The notes under the pieces: generated by a model
What the model was told of the DNA's origin: nothing
What the model saw: only the letters and a program-made list of their open reading frames with translations
Database searches by the model: none
Position numbers and translations under genes: made by a program
Assembly: GCF_009858335.1 (NCBI RefSeq)
Contig: NZ_VMSE01000001.1
Coordinates: 372,001-436,000, forward strand
Length of the DNA: 64,000 nt
Reading direction: 5' to 3'
DNA from: Methylovorus glucosotrophus
Lineage (GTDB): Bacteria > Pseudomonadota > Gammaproteobacteria > Burkholderiales > Methylophilaceae
Shown here: in pieces, positions 9,073 to 17,229 of the stretch
Numbering within the stretch: position 1 is the first letter of the stretch
How the letters are laid out: each line of letters opens with the position of its first letter

Positions 9073-9531
9073 TTACTTGGCGTTTTCGCGGATCACAAAA
9101 CCACCCGGTGGAGGTGCTATCTCGGGAATATCCTTGGCTGGGGTATCGGGTTTTTCATCAATGATCTCCGGTTGCGGCTCGGTGGGGGCCGGGTCAGTTG
9201 GCGGATACGCCTTGTGCGGATCGGGGGTCACGGTTTCTGGTGGATGCTGCCGATAATCAGGGTCCGCAGTGGGCGGATTGGGTTGATCCAGTACATCAGG
9301 ATCCTGTGGCGGCGGCGTTTCAGGTTGTTTTTCACGCGGATGTTTTCCAGCATCCGGGAAAGCCTGCCCTCCGGATACGTTTTCATTTTCCAGATTATCG
9401 TCGTCATTGCGGGCATCGGCATCAGCCGGGCAAATGCCGAATTCCTTCAGGAAATGATCAGACGGGAATTGCCAGCGCGGAGGATGTTGAAAGCGGGAAG
9501 CAGGCGCGCCTGCTATGTAGGATGAATGCAT
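9073..9531 (-). CDS. proline-rich acidic protein of unknown function
   Basis: 152 residues. ATG 9531 has GGAG six bases upstream, which supports translation. About a fifth of the protein is proline, with many Asp/Glu and repeated short P-D-P type stretches (about residues 65-135), so most of it is probably disordered. No signal peptide, membrane helix or known domain. The end (PPPGGFVIRENAK) looks ordered and may be conserved. It is convergent with the hemerythrin gene. Confidence 0.65.
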   Translation of the reverse strand: MHSSYIAGAPASRFQHPPRWQFPSDHFLKEFGICPADADARNDDDNLENENVSGGQAFPDAGKHPREKQPETPPPQDPDVLDQPNPPTADPDYRQHPPETVTPDPHKAYPPTDPAPTEPQPEIIDEKPDTPAKDIPEIAPPPGGFVIRENAK

Positions 9532-9709
9532 GATGGTCTCCAGAAAGGGTGGAAGTCAGCATTCACCTTAAATGGGGACAGGGAGACGAGGCATCAGAGA
9601 GTGGCTGCTCTGTGCGTCAGATTTTATGTAGGCATAGACGCCTGTATCGTGTTTGGACTAAATCCTATACCTGCCATTGTGCCCGTAAGACAGGGTTGAC
9701 ATCGGCTGC

Positions 9710-10711
9710 TCAAAGCCCGGATTTCCAGTACCAGATCAGGCTGCCTGACAAGCCTGCTTCCCCCGCTCCCGGCATGGGCTCGCCCAGACGCAGGCGTACT
9801 TCCCGCATGTTGATGCGCGGGCACAGCCAGACGCCCTCACGTGGGCAAGCCTCGCCGGATAATGCGGAAAGCCAGGGTTCATCGCCCGCTGCGTTTTGCT
9901 GGGCCGCCGTGACGAGGCGGGTATCCACCAGACCACCGCCGGTATCGGCCACGCGCTCTACCAGCGTCCATACTGCAGGTTCGAGATGGTTGTAACGAAT
10001 ACCATCTGGAGTGCGGCCTATATTGGCCATGCTGGCTTCGGGCGCGTCTGGCAACGCCGGGATGAACTGGGCACAACTGTATGCGACATCCGGCAGATAA
10101 ACCCCGGACTTTGGCACATCTTCTCCGGTGGCGCACTGGTAAAGCGGATTAAGCTGGTAGGTGGGCCACTCCTTGGGAAGTGTGATATCCCAACCCCGCA
10201 GGTTTTCTTTCAGGTCGCCCAGCAGGTCGCCGCGTTTCCAGCCATAACGAAACGTAGGCCCGATATTGGCCGCGTATTTTTGGGCAATGCCCTGTTGTCG
10301 ATAAAACTCCTGCAAGGGGTTGAAGCCGAGGCGGGCAACCAGTGCAGGCTCTTCCATCCAGCCATGCCAGTAATCGCTGGCACCGCGGATATCGCTCTGA
10401 ATCGCTGCAGGTGCCCACACACCTGGATCGCCTTTGCTGATGCGATGGTGGATTTCACGCATGTGCAGCAATGTGCGGATGAGATTGGGTAAGACCCGGT
10501 TACCCCATACGATATCCACCTGTGTGCCCGGTTCGCGCTGGCGATAGTTGGAAGGGATATGCCGCATGTAGTCGTCATAAGCGAGTTCGGCTACATCTAC
10601 CATGCATTCCCAGGCGTTCAGCATCCTGGCGAAATAACGCGGACTGCTGTATTGCTCTTGCAGCCAGATTTCCTGCGGGATCAAAGGCGTTTTGAGGTCC
10701 ATGCTGCTCAT
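9710..10711 (-). CDS. probable immunity protein to the adjacent toxin
   Basis: 333 residues from ATG 10711, which overlaps the TGA of the upstream gene (ATGA); an in-frame start at 10819 would lie deep in that gene. The protein looks soluble, with a mostly helical N-terminal half (WECMVDVAELAYDDYM, LIRTLLHMREIHHRIS) and a C-terminal half with a Cys-Pro pair (CPREGVWLCPR) and a tryptophan-rich end. The coupled position right after a toxin-like gene points to immunity. It recalls the large Imm71/Imm72-type immunity proteins of polymorphic toxin systems, but that is memory of style, not an alignment. Confidence 0.6.
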   Translation of the reverse strand: MSSMDLKTPLIPQEIWLQEQYSSPRYFARMLNAWECMVDVAELAYDDYMRHIPSNYRQREPGTQVDIVWGNRVLPNLIRTLLHMREIHHRISKGDPGVWAPAAIQSDIRGASDYWHGWMEEPALVARLGFNPLQEFYRQQGIAQKYAANIGPTFRYGWKRGDLLGDLKENLRGWDITLPKEWPTYQLNPLYQCATGEDVPKSGVYLPDVAYSCAQFIPALPDAPEASMANIGRTPDGIRYNHLEPAVWTLVERVADTGGGLVDTRLVTAAQQNAAGDEPWLSALSGEACPREGVWLCPRINMREVRLRLGEPMPGAGEAGLSGSLIWYWKSGL

Positions 10712-12150
10712 TTGGAGTCCTTGTCCGACGTGGTGGGCCATTTGTGTTGCAAGACAGGCACGCCGATGAGCCTGGGGTTGCCTGGGTTGTAAGGGTTGTA
10801 ACCCCAGTGTGTGGGCCACCGCTTTTGCAAGTGTTCACTCTTGAGATCATAAGGATCGAGCAGTATCTGCAGGCCTCCGCCTTCCAGGGTATAGCCAGTG
10901 CCGTACATCTCCTGCGAGGCGCTGATACCTTGCCAGCCTTTGAGCGTGGTGCCTTCCGGCACCTGGTATGTCATGAACTCGCCATTACTTTTCCAGATGC
11001 GCCACACGCCAAACTTACGCCGCCATTCGTCTTTGCTGGTGATGGCGTCGAACTCGTCTTTGCTGGTCCACCACTGACCGCTGGCAAATGATTTTTCTGT
11101 CGGATCTACAATCCGGTACAGCACGGTGCCCGGAGGAAATTTGGCTGGCATCACATTGCCGTGAAAATTGGCAAACTCGTACTGGATATTGCGCGGGTAT
11201 CCCTTCTGTATCATCTCGTCGGCATTCGCCGGCATTTCATCCAGCCCCGGGTATTGGGGGCGCACCAGGCCCTTGTCCACCCAGACCGGCTTGGCCTTGT
11301 CCATGGCTTCTTTTTCCATGTGCATGAGCCGGGGACCCTGGGCTGCAGGGGCGGCGGTTTTCAGCGCCCGTGCCTGTTCCTCATCCAGTCGCTTGGCCAG
11401 TTTCTCCAGCCATTCCAGCAAGGGCCTCACAATGCGCCCCATGATGCCATTGGCGCGTTCTCGTACGGCCTTGATCTCGCGCTGCAGTTGCACGACCTTG
11501 TGCTGGGTGGTGGTATTGCCATAGCGGCTGACGTAATCCAGCAGTTCGTTCAATGTCTGATGCAGGTTGTCGAATGCCGTCAGCAATTCGTTTGCGGTGA
11601 TGGTTTTGGAGAGCGCCCTCACCTGGGTTGCCAGCCAGCCATAGGGGTTGGTGATTCGCATGGTTTTGAGCGTTTTTCTGACGATGCCGCTGCTCATGTG
11701 CACATTCAGCCGCTGAATGCTGCGCTCTACAAAGGGAGATAGTGCATCCCACACATGCGTATTGGCTCGCATGGCCTTGGGAACGCCATGCCTCGCATAG
11801 CCAAACAGGATTTTGAGGCAGCCCTTGAGCAGCGAACCCAGGGTGGGGAAGAGACCCAAAAGCGTGAGGCAGAGTGCAAACCAGTGCCAGCCGTTATTGG
11901 GGTCTTTATTGATCTGTTTGCAATTGGCGATCAGGTCGCGCACATCGCAGACCTGATCAATGAGCGGCACCATCGAAATGATGGTGCCGGTTGCGAGCTG
12001 GGCGTTCGATTGATCAGTCTCGCCGAAATCTCCCTGCAAGACTTCCCACAGCCACTGCACTGTCTGCTCGCTGCCCTCATTAATGCCATCCACCCAGCCG
12101 GCTGGAGCGGCTTTCAGGGTTGCCAGTGCCACCTTCAGCTGTTCCCACAT
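10708..12150 (-). CDS. polymorphic-toxin-like effector with hydrophobic N-terminal region
   Basis: 480 residues from ATG 12150, preceded by AGGAGGC at seven bases; the frame stays open to 12270 but that part has no good site. N-terminal region: short helix, then two hydrophobic segments (about 51-65 and 89-116) around a DQVCDVRDLIANC motif, a layout known from type VI secretion and related effectors. Middle: helical, coiled-coil-like (about 185-265). C-terminal domain (about 335-445): GTVLYRIVDP, SGQWWTS, DEWRRKFGVWR and YTLEGGGLQILLDP. An ADP-ribosyltransferase-like fold (Arg in LYR, later Ser and Glu motifs) is a guess. No signal peptide. Coupled to a downstream putative immunity gene. Confidence 0.6.
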   Translation of the reverse strand: MWEQLKVALATLKAAPAGWVDGINEGSEQTVQWLWEVLQGDFGETDQSNAQLATGTIISMVPLIDQVCDVRDLIANCKQINKDPNNGWHWFALCLTLLGLFPTLGSLLKGCLKILFGYARHGVPKAMRANTHVWDALSPFVERSIQRLNVHMSSGIVRKTLKTMRITNPYGWLATQVRALSKTITANELLTAFDNLHQTLNELLDYVSRYGNTTTQHKVVQLQREIKAVRERANGIMGRIVRPLLEWLEKLAKRLDEEQARALKTAAPAAQGPRLMHMEKEAMDKAKPVWVDKGLVRPQYPGLDEMPANADEMIQKGYPRNIQYEFANFHGNVMPAKFPPGTVLYRIVDPTEKSFASGQWWTSKDEFDAITSKDEWRRKFGVWRIWKSNGEFMTYQVPEGTTLKGWQGISASQEMYGTGYTLEGGGLQILLDPYDLKSEHLQKRWPTHWGYNPYNPGNPRLIGVPVLQHKWPTTSDKDSK

Positions 12151-12471
12151 CGTCACGGCCTCCTGCCAGGGAGGGCATGACGGCCGAGACCTGCCATCCA
12201 TAAAGGCAGGCGCAGGTGAGTGACAAGGGGAGGCAGAGTTCTCAGGAAGGGCATGCATCGTCTCCGTCAATTGAGAGGCGAGTCAACGTGACTGGCCTAC
12301 GCAAGACGATGATGCATAGGATTTTTAAACGGCGGCATTGCCCTAAAGGGCTAGCTGATGTCTGCCAGCCACCGGTTAAGGATTTTTATGACACGAATAA
12401 GCCCTTACTGCAATCCCGCGCGGCGCCAGGCAGGCAATGTCGATGCGTCGCGCGATGAACTGCCTGGCCAG
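12151..12471. other. intergenic stretch upstream of the toxin gene
   Basis: About 320 bp between treY and the toxin gene, both on the minus strand. It should hold the toxin-operon promoter and the end of the treY transcript. The only notable item is the dyad GCCCTAAAGGGC at 12340-12351. No clear intrinsic terminator was seen after treY. Confidence 0.5.
12340..12351. promoter_or_regulatory. 12-bp perfect dyad upstream of the toxin gene
   Basis: GCCCT-AA-AGGGC about 190 bp before the toxin ATG. It may be an operator; nothing else in the sequence shows which regulator would bind. Confidence 0.3.
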
Positions 12472-15306
12472 TTATTCCGGTTCCAGCAGCAGAACGGCCA
12501 GCGGTAAAGTGGCAAACAGCTCTGCCAGGGGCAGGGTGTTGTCCTCCGCCAGGTGCACCTTGCCCGTCAGGATATCGCGATAACGGCCGGGCACGCGCAA
12601 GCCCTTTTCCAGCCGGGTGTCGTGCCAGTTGGCCAGAGTCAGGCTGCCATGGTCGGCGAGCAAGGCATGGCAAAAGCGCGGTACCACCACCAGCAGGCAC
12701 TGCTCATCATGCTGGCGCTGAAATGCCACCACCTTGTCGGCATGCATGCCTTGCGCATACAGCGCCTGGTAATCGCCAGCTTCAAACAGCGCAGCATGCT
12801 GTTTGCGTAGGCCAAGCAGCCGGTGGATGATGGCTTGCTTGATTCCGCCCTGGCGCCAGTTGGCGAGCAAGACCGGGTTGGTCGGCGCATGGTTAGAAGT
12901 CGCATGATGCGTGGTTGCATGCAAGGTCTGGGCGCGCAGGGCGTAATCGACCGGGCGACGGTTATCCGGATCAACCAGGCTCAGATCCCAGAATTCGGTG
13001 CCCTGGTACAAGTCGGGGATGCCGGGTACCGTCATGCGCAATACCGTCTGCGCCAGGCTATTGATCGCCCCGGCGGGCGCAATCAGCTCCGTGAATTGAA
13101 CCAGTGAATGCAAAAATTCACTGCTCTCCACCGGATCAAGCAGGTGGCGCAAAAAGTCGGCGCATGCTTCCTCATAGGGCTCATTGGCCTGCACCCAGCT
13201 AGACATCCATTTTGCCTCACGTATGCTTTTGATAAACCAGGCTTCCATGCGCTCGCCATATGCCTTCAAGCCTGCGGGATCGTTCACCTGCAAATCAAAC
13301 GGCCATGCGCCTACCAGCATCTGGTACAGCATGTACTCATGCGTGACGCGCGGAGCGTCATACGCCACGAATTTCATTTCCTGGGGGAATACGCGGGTGT
13401 GAAAGCGCTGGTTCATTTCTATCCACCGCTTTACCTGCTGCTCCCATTGCATGGGTACCTGGCTGATGACCGCAATGCGAGCACGCACATCTTCGCCACG
13501 CTTGTGATCATGGGTCGCCGTGGCGAGCAAATTGGCCGGATACATCGCCAGCCGCCGTTGGCAGGCATCATGAAAGGCGGCCATATCCAGCGTGAACATA
13601 TCGGGGTCGCTACCCACTTCATTGCGGGATACCAGCCGGCCGAAGCGGTAAAACGCCGTGTCTTCCATGGACTTGGCGCATAAAGGCGGCATCAGTTGCT
13701 GGAAGCGGGTAATCGCTCGCTGCGACAGGTCGGATATTTCCGGCGACGGCGCGTCATGGATCAGATCCCCACGCAACCAGCTGAAAATGATGTCCACCAG
13801 TGGCTTGTCGACATGGCCCAATGTGCGTCTGGCCTTGATGGCCGTGCTTTCAAACAGTTCCTCATCCTGGGCATCCATGCCACCCACCGTGACATAGCTG
13901 CGATACACCGGAAAGTGCACCAGTATCTCGGTAAACACGCGCCGGATCGAGGCCAGCGAATAATCGCGCGTATGCAGGTCAGCGCGGGCGATGGCATGCA
14001 GGGCATGTACTGCTGCCTCGAATTCGCTCACCAGATTTTCGGATAGCAACTGGCGACGCGCCTGCTCCACATGCTGATGAAAGGATTTTTCATTCTGGCT
14101 TAACTGATGCCACAGGGCGTTCAATGGCTGAACCCCTTGCGGGTCATGCAGCAACGCCGATACCTGATCCATGAACTCATAGCCGGTGGTACCGTCCAGC
14201 CCCCATCCCTCGCGCAGCCATTCGCCGGGCGCCAGGATTTTTTCGGCTATCATGTAGACCGGCGTACGCAGATGCGGCGGCCGGTTAGGCATCAGGCCTT
14301 CCAGTCGCGCCCGCAGCTTGCGGCAATAATCCTGCGGTTGGGCCAGCCCATCAATATGGTCCAGTCGCACCCCATCAATCAGGCCCTGCGCGTACAGCTC
14401 AAACAGCAGCGAATGCGTGGCTTCAAACACTTCATCCAGTTCTACCCGTACCCCCGCCAGCTCGCTCACTTCAAAAAAGCGGCGCCAGTTGATCTGGTCC
14501 GAGGCATTGCGCCACCAAGTAAGGCGGTAGTGCTGTTTTTCCAGCAAGGGATGCAGTTTTTCTATGCCCTGGTCCGAGTAGCTGGCCAGGGCCGTATTGA
14601 TGGCCTCCTCGACTTCCGGATGCAGACTGAGGGTCGCCAGCGCGGCCAGCACCTGGTTGACCTGTGACTGTATGTCCAGAAAGGGCAGGCTGTAGTCTAT
14701 GCGTCTAAACTGCGCGAGCAGTCCCGCAACGCCAGGGTGATCGGCCCCTTGCAAAATATCCGCATAGTCGGCCAGCGCAATGGGAAAGGCATTGTCAAAA
14801 TAGCGCGCCTGTATGCGTTGGGTCTGGCGGTCATACTCCAGATGGATATCTCCCTGGTCGATCACCACGCCATAAGCATCACCTAAAAAAGGCGCGAGAA
14901 TCTTGTTGTGCAGATAAGGGTCGGGCGAATGCCAGTCGATATCAAACCACATGGCATACGGGCTATGGCGCCCCCACTCGAAAACATGCTGCCACCACGG
15001 GTTATCGGCACCGCCTACTCCCATGTGATTGGGCACGATGTCCACAATCAGCCCCATGTGGGCATGGCGCAGCGCTTCGACCAGCCGGGCCAGGCCTTTG
15101 CGCCCGCCCAGCTCGGGGTTGATCTGCGTCGGGTCCACAATGTCGTAGCCATGGCTGGAATTGGGTCGCGCCGTAAAAATCGGCGACGCATAAATATGGC
15201 TGACACCCAGGGAGGAAAAATACCCCACATGTTCCAGGGCATCGGCAAAGGTAAAGCCCTTGTGAAACTGCAGGCGCAGCGTGGATAGCGGATGCTGGGG
15301 TGTCAT
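12472..15306 (-). CDS. treY: malto-oligosyltrehalose synthase
   Basis: 944 residues, GH13 subfamily. It isomerises the reducing-end alpha-1,4 bond of a malto-oligosaccharide to alpha-1,1, making maltooligosyl-trehalose. Visible: STLRLQFHKGFTFADA at the N-terminus, IVPNHMGVGG (about 85-95), the nucleophile region GVRLDHIDGL with D316, the acid/base region MIAEKILAPGEWL, and the late MEDTAFYRF and PGIPDLYQGTEFWD motifs. ATG 15306 overlaps the TGA of treZ (ATGA), so translation is coupled. Last gene of the glgE-treS-treZ-treY operon. Cytosolic. Confidence 0.97.
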   Translation of the reverse strand: MTPQHPLSTLRLQFHKGFTFADALEHVGYFSSLGVSHIYASPIFTARPNSSHGYDIVDPTQINPELGGRKGLARLVEALRHAHMGLIVDIVPNHMGVGGADNPWWQHVFEWGRHSPYAMWFDIDWHSPDPYLHNKILAPFLGDAYGVVIDQGDIHLEYDRQTQRIQARYFDNAFPIALADYADILQGADHPGVAGLLAQFRRIDYSLPFLDIQSQVNQVLAALATLSLHPEVEEAINTALASYSDQGIEKLHPLLEKQHYRLTWWRNASDQINWRRFFEVSELAGVRVELDEVFEATHSLLFELYAQGLIDGVRLDHIDGLAQPQDYCRKLRARLEGLMPNRPPHLRTPVYMIAEKILAPGEWLREGWGLDGTTGYEFMDQVSALLHDPQGVQPLNALWHQLSQNEKSFHQHVEQARRQLLSENLVSEFEAAVHALHAIARADLHTRDYSLASIRRVFTEILVHFPVYRSYVTVGGMDAQDEELFESTAIKARRTLGHVDKPLVDIIFSWLRGDLIHDAPSPEISDLSQRAITRFQQLMPPLCAKSMEDTAFYRFGRLVSRNEVGSDPDMFTLDMAAFHDACQRRLAMYPANLLATATHDHKRGEDVRARIAVISQVPMQWEQQVKRWIEMNQRFHTRVFPQEMKFVAYDAPRVTHEYMLYQMLVGAWPFDLQVNDPAGLKAYGERMEAWFIKSIREAKWMSSWVQANEPYEEACADFLRHLLDPVESSEFLHSLVQFTELIAPAGAINSLAQTVLRMTVPGIPDLYQGTEFWDLSLVDPDNRRPVDYALRAQTLHATTHHATSNHAPTNPVLLANWRQGGIKQAIIHRLLGLRKQHAALFEAGDYQALYAQGMHADKVVAFQRQHDEQCLLVVVPRFCHALLADHGSLTLANWHDTRLEKGLRVPGRYRDILTGKVHLAEDNTLPLAELFATLPLAVLLLEPE

Positions 15307-17213
15307 GGTCGCGATTCTCCGGCGACTGGGCTGGCCTCGTTATCCCTGCCCAGCGGGCCTTCCAGCAATACCAGGCAGCTATAAGCACCCAGAGTGCCCT
15401 GCATTAATGCTTCATGGCGGTTGCCCACATTGAGCAGGGTTTGCGCCAGTTTGTCTTCGGGCCACTGCTCGCCGAAATGCACGGGGCTATCGCCCAGATT
15501 CAGCAGGATTTCCAGCGTGGCCCCATTGCCCAGACGCCAGCGTGCCTTTACCGCTGCCGGGCCGATGGCATAGGCCGACAAGGTTCTGGTGTGTTCCAGA
15601 TAAGGGACGATATGCTGGTGGCGGAGGCTCAGCAGCTGCCGTATCCACGCTTGCCATTCCGACGCGCGATTGATGTCCGGGTCGTGGCTGCCGGCTGGCC
15701 GGGGAATGGAGGCGTTAAAACTTTCGATGTCATTCGGGTTGGGGATTTTTTCCGCAAAGCTCGCCTTGGTAAATTTCTCGAAGGTGGAGAATTCACGGCG
15801 CCGCCCTTCCCATACTGCCGCTGCCAGCTCGGGATTTTCATGATCCGTGAAGTACAGAAAGGGCTGGGTAGCACCGAACTCTTCGCCCATGAACAGCAGC
15901 GGAATCTGCGGGCTTAGCAGCACCAATCCCATGGCCGCCCGCAAGGCCGGTTCGGGAACCAGCGTGGTCAGGCGCTCGCCAAAAGGGCGGTTGCCGATCT
16001 GGTCATGGTTTTGCAGAAACAGCACGAAGGAGCTCAGTGGCAAATGCTGACTGTTTTCGCCCCGCACTTCGCCTTGCCGATGTTGCGAGACTTCGCCCTG
16101 ATAGACAAACCCTTCCGCCAGGCAGCGCGCCAGTTTTTCCGCCGCATGCTCTGCGTAGTCCGAGTAATAGCCTTCGGTTTCACCGGTCAGCAGCACGTGC
16201 AGCACATGGTGGCCATCGTCATTCCATTGGGCGACAAAGCGGTCCCCCAACAGGCTGGCCGCATTGTCGTCGTTTTCTGCGACCAGATGCACATGGCGTT
16301 TGCCCTGATAGTGCTCGCGTACCTGCTTGATGGTATCGCCCAGCCAGGCTTTGTTCCAGATGGCGTGGCAGGCATCAAAGCGCAGGCCGTCAAAGCGATA
16401 CTCTTCCAGCCAGTAGTAAATGTTGTCGACAAAAAACTGCTGGACATGCGGCTCGGCAAAATCAATGGCATCGCCCCAGGGCGTTTTGTAGGCATGATTG
16501 AAAAATTCGGGCGCATAGTGCCACAGGTAATTGCCATCGGGGCCGAAATGGTTGTAAACCACGTCCAGGAAGATCGACAGCCCCAGTGCGTGGGCTTCAT
16601 CCACCAGTGCCTTGAGTTCATCCGGCGAGCCATAGCTCACATGCGGGGCAAATTGCAGCACGCCGTCATACCCCCAGTTATGTGCCCCGGGGAAACTTGC
16701 AATCGGCATCAGCTCAATCGCCGTAAAGCCCATGCCGGCCAGTTCAGCCAGTTTGGCACGCACCCCGACAAAGCCGCCCATCACGCCGGCATGGGCTTCA
16801 TAAATCACGGTTTCATGCCATGGACGGCCCTTCCATTGCAGATGGCGCCAGCGATAGGCTTGTGGATCGACCACCACACTGCTGCCATGTACGCTGCCCG
16901 TTTGCCTGCGCGAGTAAGGGTCGGGCACCAGAAGTTCGTTGCCTTCCTTGTTGATGGCGCGATAACGGTACTCCGTGCCCGCACCACATTCGGCCTGTGT
17001 GCTGAACCAGCCTGTATTGGCCTCCTGCTGCATGGGGATGACGGTGCCCTTGTCGAGAATCAGGTCGACCTGGCGTGCATGGGGCGCCCACAGGCGGAAC
17101 TCGGTTTCGGCCAGACTGAGCAGCTGGGCGCCACCGGCAAGCCGATAGCGGAAGGTATTGCGCGATGGCGGGTCAGATGCGTGATCGAGCCAGGGGTGGG
17201 CTGAGGTGGGCAT
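15303..17213 (-). CDS. treZ: malto-oligosyltrehalose trehalohydrolase
   Basis: 636 residues from ATG 17213 (AAGGA seven bases upstream); a start at 17258 would overlap treS. It cleaves trehalose from maltooligosyl-trehalose. The N-terminal carbohydrate-binding module (EFRLWAPHARQVDLIL) is followed by a GH13 barrel: YNHFGPDGNY, FDGLRFDACHAI with nucleophile D280, LVAENDDN with E313, and the NHDQIGNRP motif. It works directly with TreY, with which it is translationally coupled. Confidence 0.97.
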   Translation of the reverse strand: MPTSAHPWLDHASDPPSRNTFRYRLAGGAQLLSLAETEFRLWAPHARQVDLILDKGTVIPMQQEANTGWFSTQAECGAGTEYRYRAINKEGNELLVPDPYSRRQTGSVHGSSVVVDPQAYRWRHLQWKGRPWHETVIYEAHAGVMGGFVGVRAKLAELAGMGFTAIELMPIASFPGAHNWGYDGVLQFAPHVSYGSPDELKALVDEAHALGLSIFLDVVYNHFGPDGNYLWHYAPEFFNHAYKTPWGDAIDFAEPHVQQFFVDNIYYWLEEYRFDGLRFDACHAIWNKAWLGDTIKQVREHYQGKRHVHLVAENDDNAASLLGDRFVAQWNDDGHHVLHVLLTGETEGYYSDYAEHAAEKLARCLAEGFVYQGEVSQHRQGEVRGENSQHLPLSSFVLFLQNHDQIGNRPFGERLTTLVPEPALRAAMGLVLLSPQIPLLFMGEEFGATQPFLYFTDHENPELAAAVWEGRRREFSTFEKFTKASFAEKIPNPNDIESFNASIPRPAGSHDPDINRASEWQAWIRQLLSLRHQHIVPYLEHTRTLSAYAIGPAAVKARWRLGNGATLEILLNLGDSPVHFGEQWPEDKLAQTLLNVGNRHEALMQGTLGAYSCLVLLEGPLGRDNEASPVAGESRP

Positions 17214-17229
17214 TACGTTTTCCTTGGGG

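Noticed and set aside
10712..10819. Longer immunity-protein start at 10819
   Set aside because: It lies fully inside the toxin gene, has no ribosome site, and ATG 10711 gives the typical ATGA coupling.
16005..17204. A 399-codon open frame on the + strand opposite treZ
   Set aside because: It is antisense to a clearly conserved GH13 enzyme, lacks any recognisable domain and is a common result of GC-biased third positions.
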